DNA of 5,379 nt from Rikenellaceae bacterium (GTDB taxonomy: Bacteria > Bacteroidota > Bacteroidia > Bacteroidales > UBA932): positions 1 to 5,379 of the forward strand of contig DOVA01000157.1 in NCBI GenBank assembly GCA_003520315.1, given 5' to 3'. Position numbers and translations under genes: made by a program. The stretch's first letter is position 1, and every line of letters starts with the position of its first letter. Of this stretch, positions 1-5,379 are shown piece after piece. The notes under the pieces were generated by a model that ran no database searches, was not told the origin of the DNA, and saw nothing but the letters and a program-made list of their open reading frames with translations.

Positions 1-102
1 GTTAAAGCAATCATTGTAATAGGTAACGAAGAACATCAAATTGCAAAGGAGGCAACAAAAGAAGAAAAGAAGGAAATTAAGATAGATGAATTTGGATTTT
101 AA
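1..102 (+). CDS. C-terminal end of an unidentified protein (5' end outside window)
   Basis: Frame 1 is open from the first base to a TAA at 100-102, giving 33 residues that end in KIDEFGF. The visible part begins with a hydrophobic strand-like stretch ([11 protein letters not shown]), followed by a charged, lysine- and glutamate-rich tail ([18 protein letters not shown]). Codon use and AT-richness match the neighbouring genes, and the open frame runs almost to the stop of convergent trmD, overlapping it by 4 bp, so it is probably a real gene end. The fragment is too short to assign a family. The strand-then-charged-tail pattern would suit the last strand and helix of a small alpha/beta domain, but that is only an impression. 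No hairpin terminator is visible after the stop. Confidence 0.7.
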   Translation, partial: VKAIIVIGNEEHQIAKEATKEEKKEIKIDEFGF

Positions 103-779
103 TCTTTAAGAAGTTCAGGTCGAAGTTTTTTTGTTCTTTCAATTGATTCTTTCTCTTGCCAATCTTTTATAAGCTTTGGATTACCTGAAAGAAGAACGTC
201 AGGGACTTTCCATCCGTTAAATTCTGCCGGTCTTGTATAAACAGGAGGTGCAAGTAAATTGTCCTGGAATGAGTCGCTTAAGGCTGACGATTCGTCAGAA
301 AGTGCACCAGGAATCAGACGAATGACTGCATCACAAATAATTGCAGCCGGAATTTCTCCGCCGCTGAGCACATAATCTCCTATTGATATTTCTCTGGTAA
401 TAAGATGTTCTCGTATTCGATGATCAATTCCTTTGTAATGTCCGCAGAGTATTATAATATTATTCATGCATGAGAGTTGATTTGCCATCTTTTGATTAAA
501 AAGTTCTCCATCAGGACTCATGTAAATTATTTCATCATAATTTCTTTCGTCTTTCAATTTCGTAATTATCTTAAATACAGGCTCAATCATCAAAACCATT
601 CCGGCATCTCCTCCAAAACAGTAGTCATCTACCTGTCGATAATTACCTTTCCCGTATTCACGTATGTTGTGAATATGGATTTCTGCCAGACCACTTGACT
701 TAGCTCTTTGTACAATAGAATGATTTAAAGGACTTTCAAGCAATTCTGGAACAACACTTAATATATCTATACGTATCAT
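99..779 (-). CDS. trmD: tRNA (guanine37-N1)-methyltransferase TrmD
   Basis: TrmD transfers a methyl group from S-adenosylmethionine to N1 of G37, next to the anticodon of tRNAs reading CNN-type codons, which prevents +1 frameshifting; it is a cytosolic SPOUT-class dimer. The 226-residue product aligns without a shift to the usual numbering. Visible motifs are [13 protein letters not shown] (residues 50-62), Y86-SPDGE (86-92), CGHYKGID (112-119), [13 protein letters not shown] (130-142), R154 in VIRLIPG and D169 in SDSF. The 112-142 region forms the trefoil-knot SAM site; R154 and D169 are the known catalytic positions. The C-terminal tRNA-binding part follows ([26 protein letters not shown]). 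The ATG at 779-777 gives the family-typical N-terminus [14 protein letters not shown]114 and K116 differ from the R and E of proteobacterial enzymes. The gene stands alone rather than in the rpsP-rimM-trmD-rplS operon known from E. coli: its upstream neighbour is divergent and its downstream neighbour convergent. Confidence 0.97.
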   Translation of the reverse strand: MIRIDILSVVPELLESPLNHSIVQRAKSSGLAEIHIHNIREYGKGNYRQVDDYCFGGDAGMVLMIEPVFKIITKLKDERNYDEIIYMSPDGELFNQKMANQLSCMNNIIILCGHYKGIDHRIREHLITREISIGDYVLSGGEIPAAIICDAVIRLIPGALSDESSALSDSFQDNLLAPPVYTRPAEFNGWKVPDVLLSGNPKLIKDWQEKESIERTKKLRPELLKD

Positions 780-783
780 TTTG

Positions 784-791
784 CAAATTTA
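784..791 (-). promoter_or_regulatory. Putative -7 element of the trmD promoter
   Basis: On the minus strand this reads TAAATTTG, an exact match to the Bacteroidota sigma factor -7 consensus TAnnTTTG. Only four bases (CAAA) separate it from the trmD ATG, so transcription would begin at or very near the start codon and the mRNA would be leaderless or nearly so. I see no good TTTG-type -33 box at the expected distance, so the call rests on one box and its position. An alternative is a promoter further upstream, inside the divergent gene's promoter zone. Confidence 0.4.
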
Positions 792-820
792 CATAAATCA
801 CGATGTTAGCATTTTTTTTT

Positions 821-828
821 TATCTTTG
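821..828 (+). promoter_or_regulatory. Putative -7 element for the DUF349-yidC-yggS operon
   Basis: TATCTTTG matches the Bacteroidota -7 consensus TAnnTTTG and directly follows a run of nine T residues (812-820). Transcription would start around 832-835, leaving a leader of about 25 nt before the ATG at 858. That leader (AAAATAACATTTTAGCCTTTCAATA) has no purine-rich Shine-Dalgarno sequence, as is usual in this phylum. A matching -33 TTTG is not obvious. No internal promoter is needed for the next two genes because they abut or overlap. Confidence 0.6.
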
Positions 829-857
829 CAAGAAAATAACATTTTAGCCTTTCAATA

Positions 858-2693
858 ATGGACCAAGACAATATTCCTACTGCTTCTCAAGAGCAATTCA
901 AGGAGAAAGATATCCTTGAAAATACGATAAGTAAAGACTCTGATTCAGAGTATCCAGATCATTCAAATAAAAGTTTAAAAGAGATTCTGCAGATATTTCA
1001 GGAGATGATTGAACGTGGAGATCAGCAGGAGTTGTATAAACATGCCGAAGGGATAAAAGCTGCTTTTTACAAGGCTCTCAAAAGAGAAAAAATAGCAGCC
1101 GGCTTTATAGAGCCTTCTGAAAACAATGTTGTAAATGAAGATGATCAGACTGAGTCAAATATCTCTCTTAATCCTTTTGCTGAAGTTGAGAGGGGTTTTA
1201 AAGAGTTATTTAACAGATATAAAACTTTAAGAAGTGATTTTCTCCAAACTATCGAGAAACAAAAAGAGGAAAATTTGGCTAAGAAACTTGAAATTATTGA
1301 AGAATTAAAAGAACTACTTGAAAAACAGGAAGATCTTCATCATACATTTCCTGCTTTCAGAGAGCTACAAAACAGATGGAAGTCTATAGGACCTGTACCT
1401 CAGTCTAATAGTAAGAATGTTTGGGAAACGTATCAGTATCTAGTTGAGAAATTTTATGATTTTGTAAAAATTAACAACGAACTAAGAGATCTTGATCTCA
1501 AGAAAAATCTCGAAATGAAGGTTGAATTGTGTGAAAAGGCAGAAGCACTCTCTGAAGAACCAAACGCTGTGTTAGCTTTTAAAAAACTTCAAAAGCTGCA
1601 CGAAGAATGGAGGGAAATAGGTCCTGTTAGTAAGGAAATGAGAGAAGAGATTTGGGATAGATTTAAAAAAGCAACAGCAGTAATAAACAAAAATCAGCAA
1701 CAATTTTTTGAAAACCAGAAGGATATTCAGAAACAGAATCTTGAACTGAAAAAGGCTCTGTGCGAGAGAGTCGAAGCCATAGTTGCAATGGAAGGCGAGA
1801 AGGATTGGAATGCACTAACAAAGGAAATTGAAAATATCCAGAAAGAGTGGAAAGGCATTGGTTTTGCTTCCAAGAAAGACAATCAAAAGATCTATGAACG
1901 TTTCAGGAGTGCATGTGATCAGTTTTATAACGCAAAGCGAGAACATTACTCAAACTTCAAAAGTGTAATGCAGGAGAATTATGAGAAAAAGATTGCTCTT
2001 TGCGAGCAAGCAGAGGCATTAAAGGACAGTACTGACTGGAAACGTACTACTGATCAGCTCATCAGCATTCAAAAGAAGTGGAAGGAAATAGGTCCTGTGG
2101 CACGGAAACAGTCTGATGCTGTGTGGAAGAGATTTAGAGCAGCATGTGATGAATTTTTTGAAAACAAGTCAAAATACTATAATTCTGTTGATGATTCTTT
2201 TGAACAAAATTTAGCAAAGAAACTCGAACTCATCAAGGAAATCACTGATTATAAATTAGACACCAAGGAATTGGAAAATAGAGAGGCGCTTAAAGATTTT
2301 CAGGCCAGATGGGCTGAGATAGGTTTTGTCCCCTTTAAGGATAAAGAGAGGATCCAGGCTGCATACAGATATGCTTTAGAGCAGAAATTCGGAGATATAA
2401 GGAATTTAGATCAGGAGAATAAACTCAGTCGTTATAAAAAACATATCAAGGAAGTCCAGACATTTTCAAAAGGAGGTGGATTAAGGACAGAAAGAGAAAG
2501 GCTGATCCAGAAATACAGACAGATGGAACAGGATATAGCTATTTTGGAGAACAATATTGGTTTCTTTACTAAATCAAAGAATGCAGATTCTTTACTTCTC
2601 GAAATAGATAAGAAAATTTCTGCAGCCAAGTATGAATTGACTCAGCTTGAGGAGAAAATTAAATTAATTGATAATCAAAAAGAACAACAATAG
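858..2693 (+). CDS. DUF349 repeat protein, first gene of the yidC operon
   Basis: This 611-residue, highly charged, predicted all-helical protein has no signal peptide or membrane segment, so it is probably cytoplasmic. An acidic N-terminal part (1-110) is followed by five DUF349 repeats, each marked by W-x-x-I-G: RWKSIGPVP (W174), EWREIGPVS (W251), EWKGIGFAS (W331), KWKEIGPVA (W408) and RWAEIGFVP (W485). The tryptophans are 77, 80, 77 and 77 residues apart. Each repeat opens with a KK-L-E-type helix and most close with a (V/I)-(W/Y)-x-x-(F/Y) helix such as VWKRFRAACDEF. Repeats 2-4 carry an LCExxEA motif (C225, C302, C382). Residues about 515-606 form a separate C-terminal region with GGGLRTERERL and a long coiled-coil-like helix. 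The biochemical role of DUF349 proteins is not established, and I infer none. The ATG at 858 is the first in frame after the promoter-like box. The TAG stop touches the yidC ATG (TAGATG), which suggests co-expression with the insertase. Confidence 0.93.
   Translation: MDQDNIPTASQEQFKEKDILENTISKDSDSEYPDHSNKSLKEILQIFQEMIERGDQQELYKHAEGIKAAFYKALKREKIAAGFIEPSENNVVNEDDQTESNISLNPFAEVERGFKELFNRYKTLRSDFLQTIEKQKEENLAKKLEIIEELKELLEKQEDLHHTFPAFRELQNRWKSIGPVPQSNSKNVWETYQYLVEKFYDFVKINNELRDLDLKKNLEMKVELCEKAEALSEEPNAVLAFKKLQKLHEEWREIGPVSKEMREEIWDRFKKATAVINKNQQQFFENQKDIQKQNLELKKALCERVEAIVAMEGEKDWNALTKEIENIQKEWKGIGFASKKDNQKIYERFRSACDQFYNAKREHYSNFKSVMQENYEKKIALCEQAEALKDSTDWKRTTDQLISIQKKWKEIGPVARKQSDAVWKRFRAACDEFFENKSKYYNSVDDSFEQNLAKKLELIKEITDYKLDTKELENREALKDFQARWAEIGFVPFKDKERIQAAYRYALEQKFGDIRNLDQENKLSRYKKHIKEVQTFSKGGGLRTERERLIQKYRQMEQDIAILENNIGFFTKSKNADSLLLEIDKKISAAKYELTQLEEKIKLIDNQKEQQ
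1272..2387 (+). repeat. Five tandem DUF349 repeats encoded within the gene
   Basis: This stretch encodes residues 139-510, a tandem array with a period of about 77 residues (about 231 bp). Most of the similarity is at the protein level, but some survives in the DNA: the 20-mers at 1608-1627 (TGGAGGGAAATAGGTCCTGT) and 2079-2098 differ at one base, and 1377-1396 is a more distant copy. Repeats 2-4 resemble each other most, sharing LCExxEA; repeats 1 and 5 have LEIIEELKEL and LELIKEITDY at that position. Repeat boundaries are approximate. Confidence 0.75.
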
Positions 2694-4565
2694 ATGAAGA
2701 AAAATTCCACTATTGGATTTTTAATAATTGGAGCTATACTTATTGGGTTTAGTTGGTACAATTCCAAAATATACAATGAACAGCTAAAAAAACAGGCACA
2801 GATTGATTCAATAGCGCGCGTTAAAGCACAGGAGGTGTTGGAGCAAGAGGCACTTGATTCAGCTTCAAAGATTACAAGTTTCAAGGATTCTATTGGTATT
2901 GTTCCTAATAATGCTTCACAGTCAATTTATAAGGATTCTTTGCTTATTATGGCCAATGAAGCTTCTGAAGAATTTTTCACCCTTGAAAATGATAAGATTA
3001 AAATTACATTTATCAATAGGGGAGCTCAACCCTATAAAGTTGAGATTAAAAATTACTATACTTTTGATTCTCTTCCTCTTTTCTTGGTTAAAGATAGTGC
3101 CAGTTCACTGTCTTTAGTGCTGTTTACAAATCAGGAGATAAAAACGGATGCTTTTAAATTTAACAGAGCTGAGTCATCTGATTCTTCTGTAATTTACAGA
3201 TTACCCTTCGATGAAGATTCTTTCATAGAATACACCTATAATTTATCCGCCGGCAGTTATTTAGTAGATTTTAATATAAGGCTTGTGGGTATGCAGGAAC
3301 ATATTCAGAAGAAGGTTACGACCATGGATCTTAACTGGGTAATGGATGTTCCAAGACTCGAAAAGGGATATGATAATGAAAAAAATTATTCGTCAGTACT
3401 TTATAAACATCCAAATGCAAAAAGCGTTGAAAGTCTGGGGTTAAGAAAACAAAACGCAGAGAAGGATGTAAGAACGAAAATTAATTGGGTTGCATTTCAA
3501 CAGCAGTTTTTTTCAGCAATACTGGTTTCAAAGGATAATTTTAACATGGGTTTTCTTAGCTATAAAATTTATCCAGAGGAGGATCCTTTTAAAAACTTGA
3601 TGCATTGTGAAGCCAATATGCAGATTCCGTGTTCCTATGGAGAAGAAATCAATCTTCCTTTTCAGCTTTATTATGGTCCTAACCACTACAAAACCCTTAA
3701 ATCATATGGTCAAGGCTTTGAAAAAATCGTTCCACTGGGAGGCTGGCTGATAGGTTGGATTAATAGATTTATTGTCATTCCTGTTTTTGACTTTCTAAGC
3801 AAGTTTATAAGTAATTATGGTATTATTATTTTAATTCTCACTTTAATTATCAAAATAATAATTTCTCCTCTTACATTAAGGTCTTATATGTCAACCGCAA
3901 AAATGCGTGTTTTAAAGCCAGAAATTGATAAGATTAATGAAAAATATCCCAGGAAAGAAGATGCACTTAAAAAGCAACAGGAAACTATGGCGGCATATAA
4001 AAAGGCGGGTGTCAGCATGTTTGGAGGTTGTATCCCTGTCTTATTGCAGATGCCTATTCTGTTTGCCATGTTTAAGTTCTTTCCCGCATCATTTGAATTG
4101 AGGCAGCAAGGTTTTCTTTGGGCAGAAGATTTAAGTGGTTACGATTCTATTCTCAATTTACCCTTTAGAATACCTCTCTATGGTGATCACGTGAGCCTTT
4201 TTGCACTGCTAATGGCTCTTTCAACATATTTTTATTCCAAGATGAATGCAGATCAAATGGGCTCTGGTCCACAAATGGCGGGTATGAAATTTATGAGTCT
4301 CTATTTTATGCCGATATTTCTTCTTGTCCTCTGTAATAATTTCTCAAGTGGTTTGAGTTATTATTACATGCTTTCAAATGTTCTGACAATGCTTCAGACG
4401 TGGATAATAAGAAAGTTTTTCGTGGATGAAAAGAAATTATATGCCAAGCTTAAGGAAAAGGCTTCATCAAATGCACCTGTTAAAAAGTCAAAATTCCAGC
4501 AAAGGCTTGATGAAGCTTATAGGATGCAACAACAACAGCTTCAACAGCAGAAGAAAAGGAAATGA
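2694..4565 (+). CDS. yidC: Membrane protein insertase YidC (Oxa1/Alb3 family)
   Basis: YidC inserts and folds inner-membrane proteins, alone or with the Sec translocon. The 623-residue product has the Gram-negative layout. TM1 lies at about 6-22 (IGFLIIGAILIGFSWY), followed by a Ser/Asp-rich linker and a large beta-rich periplasmic domain to about residue 340 (for example FTLENDKIKITFINRGAQ at 95-112 and NWVAFQQQFFSAIL at 264-277). The conserved insertase core occupies about 348-575. It includes TM2 with IIKIIISPLTLRSYMSTAKM (385-404), a charged cytoplasmic hairpin (about 405-440), GGCIPVLLQMPILFAMF (444-460), SLFALLMALSTYFYS (501-515) and MPIFLLVLCNNFSSGLSYYYMLSNVLTMLQ (539-568, given as key region). 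K387 aligns with the groove arginine R366 of E. coli. The tail (576-623) is basic and glutamine-rich ([13 protein letters not shown]), consistent with a ribosome-contacting tail. It is longer than E. coli YidC (548). Its ATG immediately follows the DUF349 stop, and its own stop overlaps the next start. Confidence 0.97.
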   Translation: MKKNSTIGFLIIGAILIGFSWYNSKIYNEQLKKQAQIDSIARVKAQEVLEQEALDSASKITSFKDSIGIVPNNASQSIYKDSLLIMANEASEEFFTLENDKIKITFINRGAQPYKVEIKNYYTFDSLPLFLVKDSASSLSLVLFTNQEIKTDAFKFNRAESSDSSVIYRLPFDEDSFIEYTYNLSAGSYLVDFNIRLVGMQEHIQKKVTTMDLNWVMDVPRLEKGYDNEKNYSSVLYKHPNAKSVESLGLRKQNAEKDVRTKINWVAFQQQFFSAILVSKDNFNMGFLSYKIYPEEDPFKNLMHCEANMQIPCSYGEEINLPFQLYYGPNHYKTLKSYGQGFEKIVPLGGWLIGWINRFIVIPVFDFLSKFISNYGIIILILTLIIKIIISPLTLRSYMSTAKMRVLKPEIDKINEKYPRKEDALKKQQETMAAYKKAGVSMFGGCIPVLLQMPILFAMFKFFPASFELRQQGFLWAEDLSGYDSILNLPFRIPLYGDHVSLFALLMALSTYFYSKMNADQMGSGPQMAGMKFMSLYFMPIFLLVLCNNFSSGLSYYYMLSNVLTMLQTWIIRKFFVDEKKLYAKLKEKASSNAPVKKSKFQQRLDEAYRMQQQQLQQQKKRK

Positions 4566-5233
4566 CTATTTCCGAAAGAATATTGAATATTAGAAACGAA
4601 TTACCACCTTCTGTTAAATTGGTGGCTGTTTCAAAATTTAAACCTGTAGAAGATATAATGGAGGCGTATAATGCAGGTTTAAGAGATTTTGGTGAGAATC
4701 GTCCACAAGAAATGGCTGAAAAAATAAAACTGCTTCCAAAAGACATTAAGTGGCATTTTATAGGTCACCTTCAGACTAATAAGATTAAACTGATTCTGGG
4801 TGACGTATTCATGATTCATTCAGTAGATTCTTTAAAACTTTCCCGGGAAATTAATCGTCAAGCCTATTCAAGGGGGTTGGTTAAAGATTGTCTTCTACAG
4901 GTTCATATCGCAAGAGAAGAGACGAAACAGGGATTTTTGATAGAAGAGCTTAACTGTTTAATTGAGGAGCTGTTATCTCTTGAAAATATCAGAATTTGCG
5001 GACTGATGGGAATGGCCTCTTTTGTAAATGACATAACTCTTATAAGAGGAGAGTTTCGAAATCTTAAAGAACAATTCGATTATCTTAAAAAACATTATTT
5101 TACTAAAAACGATTGTTTCAAAGAAATTTCAATGGGTATGTCCAGTGATTACAAAATTGCAATTGAAGAGGGGAGTACAATTGTACGAATTGGGACGGGG
5201 ATCTTTGGGAGTCGTTTACAATCTACCAAATAA
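4562..5233 (+). CDS. yggS: YggS/PLPBP family pyridoxal 5'-phosphate-binding protein
   Basis: This family binds pyridoxal phosphate on a single alanine-racemase-like TIM barrel, has no known enzymatic activity, and is linked to PLP homeostasis and amino-acid balance in the cytoplasm. The 223-residue product has the full set of motifs at family length: the Schiff-base lysine K25 in [16 protein letters not shown] (43-50), the signature [11 protein letters not shown] (64-74), IHSVDS, KQGF, GLMGMA, and the phosphate-binding C-terminus SMGMSSDY (190-197) with [12 protein letters not shown] (207-218). It starts inside the yidC stop (ATGA, 4562-4565), so translation is probably coupled to yidC. A purine run (AAAAGGAA) precedes the ATG but is too close to act as a normal ribosome binding site. 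The TAA stop lies 11 bp inside the convergent ung gene. The symbol follows the E. coli name; no direct functional tie to YidC is known to me. Confidence 0.95.
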   Translation: MTISERILNIRNELPPSVKLVAVSKFKPVEDIMEAYNAGLRDFGENRPQEMAEKIKLLPKDIKWHFIGHLQTNKIKLILGDVFMIHSVDSLKLSREINRQAYSRGLVKDCLLQVHIAREETKQGFLIEELNCLIEELLSLENIRICGLMGMASFVNDITLIRGEFRNLKEQFDYLKKHYFTKNDCFKEISMGMSSDYKIAIEEGSTIVRIGTGIFGSRLQSTK

Positions 5234-5379
5234 TTGGTGTTTTACCTTGTTTGAGAAGAATTTCATTTGTTTTTGAAAAGTGCCTGCATCCAAAAAAAGC
5301 ACCTTTGGCAAGGGGAGACGGATGTGCCGCTTCAAGAACGTAATGACGCTTGGTGTCAATTAATGTTTTTTTACTTCTT
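5223..5379 (-). CDS. ung: Uracil-DNA glycosylase, C-terminal fragment (5' end outside window)
   Basis: The minus strand is open from the window edge to a TAG at 5225-5223, giving 51 residues of a family 1 uracil-DNA glycosylase, which removes uracil from DNA to start base-excision repair. The fragment contains [12 protein letters not shown], then [19 protein letters not shown] and the terminal KTPIIW. HPSPL is the leucine-loop motif: its histidine corresponds to the catalytic H187, and its leucine to the L191 that enters the DNA helix, in E. coli Ung. The sequence after the loop is AKGAFFGC, compared with SAHRGFFGC in E. coli. The N-terminal part with the water-activating aspartate (GQDPYH motif) is off the window. 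The end by the tryptophan, without the extra tail of E. coli Ung, looks like a normal short C-terminus. The gene is convergent with the YggS gene and overlaps it by 11 bp. Confidence 0.93.
   Translation of the reverse strand, partial: RSKKTLIDTKRHYVLEAAHPSPLAKGAFFGCRHFSKTNEILLKQGKTPIIW

Noticed and set aside
477..698. Open frame on the plus strand inside trmD
   Set aside because: It lies wholly antisense to trmD, which has complete family motifs, and the translation has no recognisable features.
812..820. Run of nine T residues as a terminator for something upstream
   Set aside because: No stem precedes it and no plus-strand gene ends nearby; it fits better as the AT-rich part of the promoter in front of TATCTTTG.
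2432..2884. Minus-strand open frames across the DUF349/yidC junction
   Set aside because: They are antisense to two well-supported genes, with compositions that mirror the AT-rich lysine/glutamate-coding sense strand.
4554..4561. AAAAGGAA as a Shine-Dalgarno site for the YggS gene
   Set aside because: It runs up to the start codon with essentially no spacer, so normal 16S pairing is unlikely; the ATGA overlap gives a better explanation for initiation.
858..5233. A defence or secretion-type gene cassette
   Set aside because: All identifiable genes are common core functions, with uniform composition and no mobile-element or integration signs.
5225..5243. Possible terminator: inverted repeat ACCAA-ATAA-TTGGT followed by GTTTT after the YggS gene
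   Set aside because: The stem is only five base pairs with three A-T/T-A-weakened ends and just four T residues follow, so it is too weak to call; it also lies in the ung coding end.

Overview
The window is compact, AT-rich bacterial DNA carrying six genes with almost no spacer. The organism is most likely a member of the Bacteroidota. Three things point there: TAnnTTTG-type -7 elements stand in front of the leading genes, the start codons lack convincing Shine-Dalgarno sequences, and the protein variants (TrmD with CGHYKG, uracil-DNA glycosylase with [13 protein letters not shown], a long YidC with a large periplasmic domain, a DUF349 protein) look like those of that phylum. I cannot name a species.

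Layout. Bases 1-102 are the last 33 codons and stop of a plus-strand gene I do not recognise. It overlaps by 4 bp the stop end of trmD (99-779, minus), the tRNA m1G37 methyltransferase. A 78-bp divergent promoter region (780-857) separates trmD from a three-gene plus-strand operon: a five-repeat DUF349 protein (858-2693), the membrane insertase yidC (2694-4565) and a YggS/PLPBP-family PLP-binding protein (4562-5233). Spacing in the operon is 0 bp (TAGATG) and then a 4-bp overlap (ATGA), so the genes are probably co-transcribed and translationally coupled. At the right edge, 5223-5379 (minus) is the C-terminal end of a uracil-DNA glycosylase gene (ung), whose stop overlaps the end of the YggS gene by 11 bp.

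How the genes fit together. All recognised genes are core functions: reading-frame maintenance by tRNA modification, inner-membrane protein insertion, PLP homeostasis and uracil repair. No mobile element, CRISPR array, RNA gene or defence-like cassette is visible. The least understood component is the DUF349 protein, whose gene sits directly before yidC with no spacer. The most useful observations are the divergent, possibly leaderless trmD promoter, the H114/K116 variant in the TrmD knot, the lysine at the YidC groove position, and the regular 77-80-residue DUF349 array. I found no convincing new multi-gene system.
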